From Veronia nyctiphanis (lineage in GTDB: Bacteria; Pseudomonadota; Gammaproteobacteria; Enterobacterales; Vibrionaceae), in contig NZ_PEIB01000019.1 in the NCBI RefSeq assembly GCF_004116385.1, positions 21,968-85,967 on the forward strand: a stretch of 64,000 nucleotides of DNA, read 5' to 3'. This document shows, in pieces, positions 37,763-48,840 of the stretch. Position 1 is the stretch's first letter. Each line of letters begins with the position of its first letter. Under the pieces are notes generated by a model. It saw only the letters and a list, made by a program, of their open reading frames with translations, was not told the DNA's origin and ran no database searches. The translations under genes and the position numbers were made by a program.

Positions 37763-39138
37763 ATGACCCATATCCTGCATAGGCACTGCCATGAAACCCT
37801 ACCAACCGTGGTAGCTGGTGACGGTGTCTATCTGATTGACGATGAAGGAAAACGTTACCTTGATGGTTGCGGTGGTGCAGCCGTTTCATGTCTAGGGCAC
37901 AGCCACCCAGAGGTTATTGCAGCAATAGAACAACAAACGCGAAGTATTCCATTTGCTCATACAGGTTTTTTTACCTCTAAGCCCGCAGAGCAGCTCGCCG
38001 CTAAATTAGTGTCATTCAGCCCTGAGTCACTGAATCATGCCTATTTTGTGAGTGGCGGCTCTGAGGCCGTCGAATCAGCATTAAAGCTTGCACGTCAATA
38101 TTTCATCGAGAGAGGTCAGCCTGAACGCACGCACTTCATTGGACGGCGTCAGAGCTATCATGGCAATACGCTCGGCGCATTGGGGGTGGGCGGAAACCAG
38201 TGGCGGCGGCAGCAGTTTGAATCACTTCTCATGCCCTCCTCTTTCGTTTCACCCTGTTACCGCTATCGAGCTTGGCCTCTGACGAACGGCCAGAAGCTTA
38301 TGTTCAGAGACTCGCCAAAGAGCTTGAAGACGAAATTCTGGCGCTAGGCCCTGAAACCGTCATCGGTTTTGTCGCCGAAACCGTCGTAGGTGCCACCTCA
38401 GGGGTGCTTCCACCTGAACCTGGATATTTCAAAGCCGTGAGAAAGGTCTGCGACAAATACGACATACTGCTGATTCTCGACGAGGTAATGTGTGGAACTG
38501 GAAGAACAGGGACATTTTTCGCCTTTGAGCAAGAGGATATCGTGCCGGATATCGTTACACTCGCAAAAGGGCTGGCGGCCGGCTATCAGCCACTGGGTGC
38601 CGTCATGTTGAGCGACAACATATACGACACACTGGCCAATGGCAGCGGTTATTTTCAACACGGACATACTTTTCTCGCACACCCGATAGCTTGTGCGGCA
38701 GCCAATGCAACACTCGATGCGCTCAGCACTGGCATTCTGGACGAGGTGAAAAATAAGGGAAAGTATCTGTCGGCAACACTGTTGACACGATTTCGTCATC
38801 ATATGTACGTTGGTGATATTCGGGGGCGAGGCTTGTTTTGGGGCATTGAGCTGGTTCAGGACACCAAGACTAAGACACCGTTTCCGCCTTCAACGCAACT
38901 TCACAAAAAGATAAAGCAGTCTGCCATGGATCGAGGTCTTATGTGCTACCCAATGGCTGGCACAATCGACGGTAAAGAAGGACACCACATACTGCTTGCC
39001 CCTCCCTATATCATTAGTCTTAATGAAATAGATTTACTCGTCCAGCGTCTCGCCGAAGCACTCGACAGTGCACTGATGGATGTTATTGGTCAAACTATTC
39101 TCCATCGGGACACAGTTGAAGATAAGAAAGCTCTATGA
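37763..39138 (+). CDS. Class III PLP-dependent aminotransferase, with one frameshift
   Basis: Two overlapping frames form a 458-residue class III aminotransferase. The first carries GKRYLDGCGGAAVSCLGH, SGGSEAVESALKLAR and YHGNTLGALGVGGN; the second has LILDEVMCGTGRTGTFFA and the PLP lysine in TLAKGLAAGYQPLGAV. The break is at 38270/38271: CGAGCTTGG should read CGAGGCTTGG, joining YRYRG to LASDERPEAYV. Members include BioA, GabT and omega-amino acid aminotransferases; I cannot choose the substrate from sequence. AAGGAA precedes the ATG. Next to a LysR gene and a TAXI binding protein. Confidence 0.85.
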
Positions 39139-39335
39139 AAAATGAGCCTGCTACAGACTCGCTCGGTTATGTCAGCACAAGGTCAAAACTTCTGTCGGCC
39201 CAAAAAGTTAGATGGAATTAGCAATAATGTTGTATAAGCTAACAAAATTGCATCAAGCATTTTTACTTTTATCTCTGTATTACTAGAGTAGAGATCGCCT
39301 CAAACAGATAAAACCAATGACAAGGAACAGCCATA

Positions 39336-40310
39336 ATGAAAACATTTAAACCATTACTCGTCGCAACCAGTATTTTCGCCGCTGTGGGTACGGTATCTAC
39401 GTCAGCGCAAGCAGGGCAGTTCATTACAATTGGCACAGGGGGTGTCACCGGGGTTTACTACCCAACGGGTGGTGCTATCTGTCGTCTGGTTAACAAAGCA
39501 AAGAAAGAACACGGTATTCGTTGCTCGGTAGAGAGTACCGGTGGTTCTATCTACAACATCAATACCATCCGCGCAGGTGAGCTGGACATGGGCATTGCTC
39601 AGTCTGACTGGCAGTACCATGCGTACAACGGTACAAGCAAATTCAAAGATCAGGGTGAATTCAAAAATCTTCGTGCAGTCTTTTCTGTTCACCCAGAACC
39701 TTTCACCGTTGTTGCCCGTGCTGATTCAGGTATTGAAAAGTTTGAAGATCTGAAAGGTAAGCGTGTCAACGTGGGTAACCCAGGCTCTGGTCAGCGCGGT
39801 ACGATTGAAGTACTGATGGATGAAATGGGCTGGAAGATGGGAGACTTCAAACAAGTTTCTGAATTGAAAGCCGCTGAGCAGTCTAAAGCTCTGTGTGACA
39901 ACAAAATCGACGCTATGGTTTACACCGTAGGCCACCCATCCGGTGCCATTCAAGAAGCAACGACTGCATGTGACAGCAAAATCGTCACTGTGGATAACGC
40001 GTCTGTAAACAAGCTGGTTTCTAACAATGACTATTACCGCACTGCGACTATCCCAGGTGGCATGTATCGTGGTAATGATGGTGATGTGAACACCTTCGGT
40101 GTAGGTGCAACGTTTGTTTCCTCAACAGAGGTACCAGAAGAAGTTATCTACAACGTGGTGAAAGCTGTATTCGAAAACTTCGACGACTTCCGCCGTCTGC
40201 ACCCTGCTTTCGCGAACCTCAAGAAAGAAGAAATGGTCAAAGATGGTCTTTCCGCACCGCTTCACCCAGGTGCTGAAAAATACTACCGTGAAGTGGGTCT
40301 GATTAAATAA
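39336..40310 (+). CDS. TAXI-family TRAP transporter substrate-binding protein
   Basis: The 324-residue protein has a signal peptide (cleavage after STSAQA, near residue 26) and the TAXI-type signature [21 protein letters not shown]. It is a periplasmic binding protein of the TRAP-TAXI group, with [20 protein letters not shown] in the middle. Ligands in known members include glutamate and other organic acids. No TRAP membrane subunit (4TM/12TM fusion) lies nearby, so its partner must be encoded elsewhere. It has 197 bases upstream and a terminator downstream. Confidence 0.9.
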   Translation: MKTFKPLLVATSIFAAVGTVSTSAQAGQFITIGTGGVTGVYYPTGGAICRLVNKAKKEHGIRCSVESTGGSIYNINTIRAGELDMGIAQSDWQYHAYNGTSKFKDQGEFKNLRAVFSVHPEPFTVVARADSGIEKFEDLKGKRVNVGNPGSGQRGTIEVLMDEMGWKMGDFKQVSELKAAEQSKALCDNKIDAMVYTVGHPSGAIQEATTACDSKIVTVDNASVNKLVSNNDYYRTATIPGGMYRGNDGDVNTFGVGATFVSSTEVPEEVIYNVVKAVFENFDDFRRLHPAFANLKKEEMVKDGLSAPLHPGAEKYYREVGLIK

Positions 40311-40327
40311 GCTCTAACGCGTGAGCT

Positions 40328-40357
40328 AAAAAAGGCGAGCATCATGCTCGCCTTTTT
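40328..40357. terminator. Bidirectional terminator between the TAXI gene and mltA
   Basis: AAAAAGGCGAGCA, loop TCA, TGCTCGCCTTTTT. It has A and T runs on opposite sides and lies between convergent genes. Confidence 0.9.
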
Positions 40358-40370
40358 ACTTTCCATAGTA

Positions 40371-41429
40371 TTAGTTCAAAGTGGTTAATTTCCAAACTCG
40401 GCCAAAGTACTTGTAGTGCCCTGCATCAATGCCTGCCTGTTCGCCCATACCATGATAAAGGTCTAAGTGGTTACCTTTGACCACACCACCAGTATCCAAT
40501 GCCATCAGAAGTTTTAGCTGATGCTTTCCATTCCAGTCACCCTCCTCATTGAGTTGAGGCACTTCAGCGATAAGGACAGACCCCATTGGAAGAAATTCTC
40601 TATCCGCTGCTACAGATGCGCCCGCGAGCAAAGGGACCCCTGCGGTTCCTGTCACCGGGTGCGCAGATTTGGGCTGGAAAAAGACAAAGGAGGTGTTGTG
40701 GTTGAGCAGTTCAAGCACCGTTGCCTCATCATGCCGGGCAACCCACTCTTTGATTGCTTTGAGCGACATTTTCTCCCGCGGCACTTCACCGCGTTCAATC
40801 AGTACTTTACCGATACTGACGTAGGCATGACCATTTTTACCACCATAAGCGAAATACTCCAGGTTGTCGGTATCACCGTAATGAACGAAGCCGCTGCCCT
40901 GCACTTCCATGATGAAGTTATCGATCAAAGATTCGCTATAACCAAGTTCGAGACCCTTTCCATCAAGCGCCCCTTGATAGATTTCTTCACGAGTCGGGCA
41001 GGTTTCCCCGCAATTTGGCAGACCATAAACCGGGTACCTATAGGTATCATCAGGTTTATGACGCATCTCAATCACTGGAGAAAAGTAACCCGTAAAGAGA
41101 ACATTACCACGGCCATCACCACCACCCATTTGCTGAGGCTCGATGCCGTAATTAACCAGTTCAGAAGCTTGTCCGCTCTCAGCCAGCCAGCGTTGGACAC
41201 GAAAATATAAGTCCTGATGCTCTTTCACTAAAGAGGGGGACAGTTTTTCAACTTCAGACAACTGGGGTAAAAAGCCTGAATAGTCAGCAGGTTTATTGCT
41301 ATCAATGAGTGTGACTGGGTTCAGAATCTCATCAAAAGACCCATCAAGATACTGCTGCCCACGATCAATCGGCCGGGCACAGGCAGCAAGGAAAAGACTG
41401 GCGGTTAGAACGCCTGCTAATCGGTACAT
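40371..41429 (-). CDS. mltA: MltA, membrane-bound lytic murein transglycosylase A
   Basis: MltA cuts the glycan strand of peptidoglycan with formation of 1,6-anhydro ends, from the outer membrane. The 352-residue protein has a lipoprotein signal with lipobox LAAC (C17). The MltA domain shows VLFTGYFSPVIEMR near 108, VEVQGSGFVHYG-like IMEVQGSGFV near 170 and the 3D domain at the end with MALDTGGVVKGNHLDLYHG (catalytic aspartate). The mltA-argA-recD-recB-recC neighbourhood resembles E. coli. Confidence 0.94.
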   Translation of the reverse strand: MYRLAGVLTASLFLAACARPIDRGQQYLDGSFDEILNPVTLIDSNKPADYSGFLPQLSEVEKLSPSLVKEHQDLYFRVQRWLAESGQASELVNYGIEPQQMGGGDGRGNVLFTGYFSPVIEMRHKPDDTYRYPVYGLPNCGETCPTREEIYQGALDGKGLELGYSESLIDNFIMEVQGSGFVHYGDTDNLEYFAYGGKNGHAYVSIGKVLIERGEVPREKMSLKAIKEWVARHDEATVLELLNHNTSFVFFQPKSAHPVTGTAGVPLLAGASVAADREFLPMGSVLIAEVPQLNEEGDWNGKHQLKLLMALDTGGVVKGNHLDLYHGMGEQAGIDAGHYKYFGRVWKLTTLN

Positions 41430-41665
41430 TTTTTAGCCTTTCTGCATGCTGAATTATGCAAGCAGCGTCTCAGAAATCCCGTTCAGCTGCAATGACAAAC
41501 CTCTAAATCACACAAGCTGAAACAAAATGACGACAATACAAACAACTAAAAGCCCCTAACAATGGGATTAACCTGTTATACATTCTCAATTTGTAAGCAC
41601 AAAAACTTGCCTAAATGGGAATAAAAAGTCAATATGATTACATATATAGTCAACAGGACAATAGC

Positions 41666-43015
41666 TTGAAACTCAGAAGCACAGCACTGGTTAAGGGGTT
41701 TCGCCAGTCAGCACCTTACGTGAATGCCCACCAAAATAAAACGATGGTCATCATGTTAGGGGGGGAAACACTGGCTGATAATAACTTCCCCAACATTGTG
41801 AATGATATCGCTCTCCTTAACAGCCTAGGCATCAAGCTGGTGTTGGTATACGGTGCGCGCCCTCAAATCAATGAGCTTCTGATTCGTCAGCAACAAGAGC
41901 CTGTCTACCACAAAGGCATTCGTGTCACGGATGCTGAAGCACTCGAAACCATCAAGCAAGCGGCGGGCCAACTGCAACTGGATATTACAGCCCGTCTGTC
42001 GATGGGCTTAAACAACACGCCGATGGCTGGCGCTCAAATTAATGTGATCAGCGGTAACTTTGTGATTGCCCAACCATTGGGTGTTGATGATGGCATTGAT
42101 TATGGCCACAGTGGTGGTATTCGCCGCATCGATCTCGAAGGGATCACCCAGCAACTGGATCAAGGGTCTATCGTACTGCTTGGTCCGGTAGCCAGCTCAG
42201 TGACAGGGGAGTGCTTTAACCTGAGCTCTGAAGAATTGGCGACACAACTGGCAATTCGCCTCAAAGCTGACAAGTTGATTGGTTTCGGTGCTGAGCAAGG
42301 GGTGAAAGATATGCAGGGGCGTATCGTGTCTGAACTCTTTCCTCATCAAGCTGAAGAATTGCTTTCTATTCAAAATGACGAGCAAGATTCAGCCTCCACC
42401 AGTTTTCTTCGTTGCGCTATCTCGGCATCCCGTGCAGGCGTTCCTCGCTGCCACTTGATGAGCTACAAAGTGGACGGTTCGTTGATTCAGGAACTGTTTT
42501 CTATGGAAGGTATCGGTACTCAAATAGTCACCGAGAGTGCAGAGAGAATTCGTCAGGCAAGTATCGATGACATAGGCGGTATTCTCGACCTTATCGGCCC
42601 ACTCGAAGAACAAGGGATCCTAGTCCGCCGCTCAAGAGAGCAACTAGAACAAGAGATCTCCTTATTCAGTGTGATCGAGAGAGACGGTCGGATCATTGGC
42701 TGCGCTGCGCTGTACCCTTTCCCAGAAGAAGGGATCGGAGAAATGGCCTGTGTGGCTGTCCACCCCGAATACCGCGATGGACAACGCGGTAATAATTTAC
42801 TGGCTCATATCGGGCAGCTAGCGAGACGCAATGGCCTGAAAAAGGTATTCGTACTGACGACACGCAGCGTTCACTGGTTCAGAGAGCAAGGGTTCGTTGA
42901 GTCAGACGTGTCAGACTTACCCAATGCCAAACAACAGCTCTATAACCTTCAACGCCGCTCGAAGATCTTAACGCTAGATTTGACTACCCGGCCAGTAGCG
43001 CAGCAAGTCCGCTAA
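41666..43015 (+). CDS. argA: ArgA, N-acetylglutamate synthase
   Basis: ArgA acetylates glutamate, the first step of arginine synthesis, usually feedback-inhibited by arginine. The N-terminal amino-acid-kinase-like domain has [13 protein letters not shown] and [11 protein letters not shown]; the C-terminal GNAT domain has [16 protein letters not shown] and [17 protein letters not shown] start at TTG 41666 (giving [14 protein letters not shown]) because AGGAC lies nearby and it aligns with other ArgA; an ATG 51 bases earlier would add an unconserved tail. The protein is then 449 residues. Its last 32 bases overlap the 3' end of convergent recD. Confidence 0.93.
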   Translation: MKLRSTALVKGFRQSAPYVNAHQNKTMVIMLGGETLADNNFPNIVNDIALLNSLGIKLVLVYGARPQINELLIRQQQEPVYHKGIRVTDAEALETIKQAAGQLQLDITARLSMGLNNTPMAGAQINVISGNFVIAQPLGVDDGIDYGHSGGIRRIDLEGITQQLDQGSIVLLGPVASSVTGECFNLSSEELATQLAIRLKADKLIGFGAEQGVKDMQGRIVSELFPHQAEELLSIQNDEQDSASTSFLRCAISASRAGVPRCHLMSYKVDGSLIQELFSMEGIGTQIVTESAERIRQASIDDIGGILDLIGPLEEQGILVRRSREQLEQEISLFSVIERDGRIIGCAALYPFPEEGIGEMACVAVHPEYRDGQRGNNLLAHIGQLARRNGLKKVFVLTTRSVHWFREQGFVESDVSDLPNAKQQLYNLQRRSKILTLDLTTRPVAQQVR

Positions 43016-45038
43016 AGCGCTGTGTTTTTCGCTCCACTGCCCGTTTCATACTGGAACGGGTAGTAAAAATATCCAGCCTCTCCTTGGCACGCGTCACCCC
43101 TGTGTAAACCAATTCGCGTGTCATTACTGGCGTCGGTGTGGGCGGCAGCACCAAAATAGTATGCGCAAATTCAGATCCCTGTGACTTATGAACTGTCATT
43201 GCATACGCCGTTTGATGCTCTGGAAGACGGCTGGGTAGCAAAAACCGTATTGAGCCATCCGCCATTTCAAATGCGACACGAAGCAGGCGCTCGCCATCAT
43301 CATCGCTTTGCTCGACAACAACACCAATATCACCGTTATACAGACCAAGGCCATGATCGTTTTGCATCACCATCACCGGGCGTCCGGGATAAAACATCTC
43401 GTCGCCTGGAGAGATTAGCCTGCGTTTGGCCAGAAGATCCTCAATCGCGCGATTGAGCCCAACCACGCCGAAGGGACCATCAGCCAACGCGCAAAGTACA
43501 CGACATGCTGAAAATGCTTTTAGCGCCATCTGTGCGCTTTTAGCCTCAGTGTCGCTTTCGTTTTCGGCCTCAGACAATGTCTTGGTAGAGACTCCATTTA
43601 AGATTTTCAGATAAGCCGTATACCCATCAGCGGCCTGACTGATAGCTGATAAGTAGGTGTCATTGTCCAACTCATGATGATTGATATCCTTATAGCCACG
43701 CCGCAACACAGTACTCACGTGATTAATGCTGCCCGCATTGATCGCGCCAGCAAGTTGCCCAATACCCGACTGAGCATGGAAGCGGAAACTTTTCTGAAGC
43801 AAACAAACACTGTCATTGACTGGTGTCGCTTCAGTCGTTGAAGCTATCTGAAACCCTGTCATCTGAGACAGCAACTCAGCACGTTGCTGACTGTAATTCC
43901 CCGCCGCGCTTTGACAAATATCACCAAGAACCGCCCCCGCTTCTACCGACGCCAGTTGATCACGGTCGCCAAGCAGCAGGACGCGAGCATGTTCGGGTAG
44001 CGCAGATAACATTCTGGCCATCAAGGGTAAATCGACCATCGATGCTTCATCGACAACCAAAATATCTAAATGAAGGCGATTCCCCTGATGATGACGAAAT
44101 TCAACGCGGTTCGGAATTGCCCCCAACAGCCTGTGAATCGTCGATGCCTGAACCGGAATTTTCGCTTTCACCTCGGCACTGACAGGCAGCGCTTCGACAG
44201 CCCGACCAATAGATTCAGTCAGTCGGTTTGCCGCTTTACCTGTCGGCGCCACCAGCTTGATTTCAGGCGTCTTGTATTTCGTTGAGCCGGATATTAACGC
44301 CGCCAGTAATTTCGCGACCGTGGTCGTTTTTCCTGTCCCGGGACCGCCTGAAATCACTGAGAAGCCGTAACTGAGAGACGTCGCTGCCGCTACTTTTTGC
44401 CAGTTCAGACAGTCACTTTGGTCAATAAAAGATAATATCTCGTCAGCATGCTTATTGGCTGATAACGCCTCGACAATAGCGGGAATATCAGTTTCGCCGT
44501 CTTCCATAACATCAAAAAAATCGCGAACTTTGTCCACCCTCTCCTGATCTGACCACGTTGAAAAAAGCTTTTTCAACAAGCGAATATCAGGGGTAAAAAG
44601 CTCGTCCAGCAACGAATGGCATTCACCGCCAACGGCAACCGGAAGGCAGCGCCGTTGTATTTCCTGCGCAACTGTTTGTTCCGCCTGCCAGTAACGATTG
44701 AGGTAAAGCCGAGAGCCTTGCATCACAAGCGGCGTAGGCTGGGTACCGTCACTCACCGTCACAGCTTCTTTTAATTTCTCGCAGGCGACTTCTGGCTTGA
44801 GCACGCTTGCCAGTGCGACGGATTGGTCAGACGGTAAATCAAACAGGGCTGCAGGATCGATCGCCGCCAAGTCAACACACACATTTCCTTTGCCAAGCTC
44901 ATAACTGACGAGCGCTGCCCAACCGGCAATAAAATCCGTACAAGCCTGCGTTTCCTGTCCGGCAATAAATAAACAAAATTGATAATCAATGGCTCGCAAG
45001 ACATTGGCCTGATGCAGTTCATTGAGTCTGTCACGCAT
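42984..45038 (-). CDS. recD: RecD, exonuclease V alpha subunit
   Basis: RecD is the 5'-3' helicase motor of RecBCD. I place the start at ATG 45038 ([21 protein letters not shown]), preceded by GGGAGG; it overlaps the end of recB by eight bases. The 684-residue protein carries Walker [13 protein letters not shown] near residue 230, [31 protein letters not shown] and [12 protein letters not shown] near the C-terminus, all superfamily 1B helicase motifs. The 3' end overlaps argA. Confidence 0.95.
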   Translation of the reverse strand: MRDRLNELHQANVLRAIDYQFCLFIAGQETQACTDFIAGWAALVSYELGKGNVCVDLAAIDPAALFDLPSDQSVALASVLKPEVACEKLKEAVTVSDGTQPTPLVMQGSRLYLNRYWQAEQTVAQEIQRRCLPVAVGGECHSLLDELFTPDIRLLKKLFSTWSDQERVDKVRDFFDVMEDGETDIPAIVEALSANKHADEILSFIDQSDCLNWQKVAAATSLSYGFSVISGGPGTGKTTTVAKLLAALISGSTKYKTPEIKLVAPTGKAANRLTESIGRAVEALPVSAEVKAKIPVQASTIHRLLGAIPNRVEFRHHQGNRLHLDILVVDEASMVDLPLMARMLSALPEHARVLLLGDRDQLASVEAGAVLGDICQSAAGNYSQQRAELLSQMTGFQIASTTEATPVNDSVCLLQKSFRFHAQSGIGQLAGAINAGSINHVSTVLRRGYKDINHHELDNDTYLSAISQAADGYTAYLKILNGVSTKTLSEAENESDTEAKSAQMALKAFSACRVLCALADGPFGVVGLNRAIEDLLAKRRLISPGDEMFYPGRPVMVMQNDHGLGLYNGDIGVVVEQSDDDGERLLRVAFEMADGSIRFLLPSRLPEHQTAYAMTVHKSQGSEFAHTILVLPPTPTPVMTRELVYTGVTRAKERLDIFTTRSSMKRAVERKTQRFSGLAALLAG

Positions 45039-48000
45039 GTTGACCTCCCTGACGCATCGCTTCATCCAGTTGCTCAATCATTATCTTCTTGGGTTTACAG
45101 TAAAATATACCATGGTCAGTCTTCGCTTCGATGCCTCGTACAAACAGGTAATAGACACCGCCGAAATGCGTTTCATAGTCGTAATCTGGAATACGTTGTT
45201 TGAGGAATCGGTGCAGAGCGAGGCTGTAGATTTGATATTGAAAATCATATCTATGGTCAATCATCGCTGTTTCGATCGCTTCACGGGTATAGTCAGCATG
45301 ACTCGCGCCAAGGTAGTTAGACTTCCAGTCCAGCACGTAATAGCGCCCTTGCCAGCAAAATACCAAGTCAATAAAGCCCTTTAACATACCGGATGCGGTG
45401 TCAAAGCCAAGGTCCCCCGCTTGGGCAGACAACGGATCGTGTTCTTTGATAATCCGATTGACCGTGGCGGATTGAAACTGTTCAACGGGCATCACAAACT
45501 CCATCTCGGTCAACCTGTCACCATCCGTCACGTCCCCAAGCATCATTCCTTCCTGTGACAATGATTTCGATACCACGTCCTGCAGCAGTGTTTGCAGAAT
45601 GGGTATCCACTCCTGATCATAATTTTCAACCGCTAAGGCCTGACTGATCATCTCCGCGACATCTTCACTGTGCATGTCGTCATCAAAATCTACGTTTTCA
45701 AACAGCGTATGAAGGAAAGTACCGGGACGGGCGCCTCGGGGAAAAGTAAAAATCGTTCTTTCGTTAGACAGAGCTATATCGACTGATGCACTTTCATCGA
45801 CAGATGTGTTGTCGTCCGTCGCATCGTAATCAAACGCAGCGATTTCTGGCATCGAGGAATGATGTCCACTGCCTTGCTTTACTAATCCGGAGTAACTGGT
45901 CAGGCGCCAATTTCGGCGAATAAAACCGCCGAATTGTCTGGCTTCCAGCGCTTCTTCAAACTTAACAGGAGGTTGGTACTTCCCATCTAGAGGTTTAGGT
46001 GGCTCAACTACCGTCATCGCATCCTGATCATTCGCAAGCTCATCGATCGCCTGACGCAAACCCGCTCCATCGCCCGCCTCACCTTTCTGAATCAGATAAC
46101 CAATCGCCGCTTTGTGGAGGCTAGTGTCACCTGACGACTTCCGGCCCTCTTTCAGTGGCGCCAGCCCGATGAAGCAGCCATAGACGGATCGGGTTAATGC
46201 AACATAGATGAGTCGCAAGTCTTCAGCCAGACGTTCTTTGTCTGCCCGCTCCACTGCATTTTTCGTGTCATCAAGTGCGAGTATTGCCTGATTATTTTCA
46301 TCATGGAAAAGCGGTTGATCCGCCACTCTGTGCTGACAAACAAAGGGAAGGAAGACCAAGTCGTATTCAAGGCCTTTCGATTTGTGGATAGTGACAATCT
46401 GAACCAAATCGCGCTCAGACTCCAAACGCACCTGCTGCTCTTCACTGTTTCCGTTTGGCTCCGCGATATGTTCCGATAGCCAGCGGATCAAGCCATGGTG
46501 GCTGTCCAAGGTCTGACTGGCTTGCTGCAACAGCTCACCAAGGTGCATCAAGTCGGTCAGTTGACGCTCGCCACTTTCCTCGGCCAGCAAACGCTCGGCA
46601 ATTTTTCGGTGCTGCATCATCTGACGTAGCATCGGCAGGACACCGCGAGCAAACCACGTATCACGATAACCAGAAAACTCTGCCACCGCCTGTTCCCACG
46701 CTCTTTCATTCTGATTCAACTCATGAATATCAGCGGCAGTGAGCGCAAACAGGCTACTCGCCAAACAAGCCCTCAGACTGCGTTCGTTATCTGGCGTTAA
46801 TACGGCCACCAGCAGACGCTCAATATCCACCGCTAATTGACTGTTGAACACACTGTTACGGTTGGAAAGGTAGACAGATGCAATCCCCTGACGATTCATC
46901 GCTTCACGGACCATCATCGCCTCTGAACCTGTTCGGACCAGAATAGCGATATCACCCGCCCGAATGGCTTTTTTGTCTTCGCCTTTACAGAGAAAAGCAC
47001 TCTCTGTATCGGAGGCCTCAAGAATTTGACGTATTTTGGCTGCGGTCGCATGTGCCATGCTCGATTGATAATCGCCCTTAGACTGAAGGTCATGACTCAC
47101 ACTCAGCCAAAAGGTCATTGCGGGCTGTATATCTCCGCCAAGCTGCCAGTATTTAGTGTCTGCACCTTGTGAGTATGAGACAGGCTCAAACGGAATGTCT
47201 TGGTCGTAGATAAATGGCTCACTGGCATAATCAAATACTCGGTTTACGCACTCAACCATACCTTTTGTTGAACGCCAGTTGGTGCCAAGATTGTAGTGCT
47301 CGGTGACCTGCCGTCTGGCAAAAATATAGGTAAAAATATCGGCCCCTCTGAACGCATAGATCGCCTGCTTGGGGTCGCCAATCATGAACAAGCCAGATTC
47401 TGGACTGTCACGATAAATCCGCTCAAATATGCGATATTGCTGTGGGTCAGTATCCTGAAATTCATCAATCATTGCGACCGGGTAGAGCTCGCGAATTCGC
47501 TCAGCAAGCCTCTCTCCGGCGTCACTATCGAGTGCAGCAGCAAGCTGCGATAACAAGTCATCAAACGATAACCAGCCATGGCGACGTTTTTCTAATACCA
47601 ACAAGCGCCGAACCTCTTTGATAGACTCTGCAAGCAGCGCGTCTTCAAGTGTTGGCGGTTTATCTAATAAACGCTCGATATCGATAAAGACAGAATGTGT
47701 CGGCACTTCACCTTTTTTGGTTTTCTCGGCCAGCAATGCCGCGGAAAATTTTTCTAAAGCGTCTGGTAAGCGATAATCCACCGTTTCTTTTTCCGCCCAG
47801 TTCGTCACCTCGGCCAGCCATTTGGGTGCATATCGCTTGCTGTAACTGCGCTTATCGACACCTGAACTGGCAAGAAGCCCCTCTATTTCTGAAGATGCAG
47901 CCAACCAACTTTGTTTCACCGCTTGTATTCTGGCGAGATGCGTGTTGTGAAGTTCAGTCAGAGAATCAGGCATGGGTTGCGCCTGTATGGTTGCTATCGG

Positions 48001-48606
48001 TCCCGATAAATAAGGAGAGATTTTACTGAGTAAGGCTTCAGGAGCTGCCCAATAGCTTTTCACCACCCCAGCAAGGGTTTTATCAAGCGGGTAGAATTGT
48101 TTACGCCAGAAATCGGAAACAGCGTTTTGTCGCAGGCGCGACTCATCCGTGACAAACTCATTGCTGAACAGACTGCCGGATTCAAACGCATTCTGAGTCA
48201 GCATCCGCTGGCAAAATCCGTGAATGGTATAGACTGACGCTTCATCCATTTGCCGTTCCGCTTGCAGCAAACGTGAAACTGCCTGTTTGTGATCAGGAAG
48301 ATCGCTCAAAAGCGGAGCGATCACTGGATCGTGACTTTCACCCCGGCTGAATGCCAGTCTGGCATCATGAATACGCGCACGGATCCTGTCTCTCAATTCC
48401 TGTGTCGCGGCTTCGGTGAACGTTACAACCAGAATCTGATCAACACTTAAAGGCTGTTGATGGGCATTACCGTCAGCACCATGCCCAAGCAATAGCCTCA
48501 GATATAAACCAGCAATGGTAAATGTTTTTCCGGTACCCGCTGAAGCCTCGATAAGTCTCTGACCATGCAACGGAAATGTAATAGGCTCAAGTTTCTGGAC
48601 ACTCAT
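45031..48606 (-). CDS. recB: RecB, exonuclease V beta subunit
   Basis: RecB contributes the 3'-5' helicase and the nuclease of RecBCD, which processes double-strand breaks and loads RecA at Chi. The 1191-residue protein has Walker A EASAGTGKTFT (about 20-30), Walker B VAMIDEFQDTDPQQYRIF near 390, FMIGDPKQAIYAFRGAD and VQIVTIHKSKGLEYD motifs, and a C-terminal nuclease with D1080 (GFIDLVF), D1093 and K1095 (VLDWKSNYLG). It overlaps recD and, unusually, is separated from recC by three chemoreceptor genes. Confidence 0.96.
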   Translation of the reverse strand: MSVQKLEPITFPLHGQRLIEASAGTGKTFTIAGLYLRLLLGHGADGNAHQQPLSVDQILVVTFTEAATQELRDRIRARIHDARLAFSRGESHDPVIAPLLSDLPDHKQAVSRLLQAERQMDEASVYTIHGFCQRMLTQNAFESGSLFSNEFVTDESRLRQNAVSDFWRKQFYPLDKTLAGVVKSYWAAPEALLSKISPYLSGPIATIQAQPMPDSLTELHNTHLARIQAVKQSWLAASSEIEGLLASSGVDKRSYSKRYAPKWLAEVTNWAEKETVDYRLPDALEKFSAALLAEKTKKGEVPTHSVFIDIERLLDKPPTLEDALLAESIKEVRRLLVLEKRRHGWLSFDDLLSQLAAALDSDAGERLAERIRELYPVAMIDEFQDTDPQQYRIFERIYRDSPESGLFMIGDPKQAIYAFRGADIFTYIFARRQVTEHYNLGTNWRSTKGMVECVNRVFDYASEPFIYDQDIPFEPVSYSQGADTKYWQLGGDIQPAMTFWLSVSHDLQSKGDYQSSMAHATAAKIRQILEASDTESAFLCKGEDKKAIRAGDIAILVRTGSEAMMVREAMNRQGIASVYLSNRNSVFNSQLAVDIERLLVAVLTPDNERSLRACLASSLFALTAADIHELNQNERAWEQAVAEFSGYRDTWFARGVLPMLRQMMQHRKIAERLLAEESGERQLTDLMHLGELLQQASQTLDSHHGLIRWLSEHIAEPNGNSEEQQVRLESERDLVQIVTIHKSKGLEYDLVFLPFVCQHRVADQPLFHDENNQAILALDDTKNAVERADKERLAEDLRLIYVALTRSVYGCFIGLAPLKEGRKSSGDTSLHKAAIGYLIQKGEAGDGAGLRQAIDELANDQDAMTVVEPPKPLDGKYQPPVKFEEALEARQFGGFIRRNWRLTSYSGLVKQGSGHHSSMPEIAAFDYDATDDNTSVDESASVDIALSNERTIFTFPRGARPGTFLHTLFENVDFDDDMHSEDVAEMISQALAVENYDQEWIPILQTLLQDVVSKSLSQEGMMLGDVTDGDRLTEMEFVMPVEQFQSATVNRIIKEHDPLSAQAGDLGFDTASGMLKGFIDLVFCWQGRYYVLDWKSNYLGASHADYTREAIETAMIDHRYDFQYQIYSLALHRFLKQRIPDYDYETHFGGVYYLFVRGIEAKTDHGIFYCKPKKIMIEQLDEAMRQGGQHA

Positions 48607-48840
48607 ATAGCAGTTTCATAGATATGCAATCCCAACATCTTATCAACACTGGTAAAGTTTGTAATGAGTAGGGAATCGCATCCCTATTGATCCAAAGCAA
48701 ATAGCAAGATTAGCGCGATACAGAAATTGTGTTTAAGGCAAAGGCTCGAAGAAGCTCGCCATGCACATGCTGCTTTCTGAAAGAGAAGTGTAGACAACGA
48801 AAACATACTATTTTCACGTCATACGTCGGGAAGGCTAACT

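Noticed and set aside
43181..44285. Several plus-strand frames inside recD
   Set aside because: All are antisense shadows of recD, rich in Arg, Ser and Pro as expected for reverse-frame translation.
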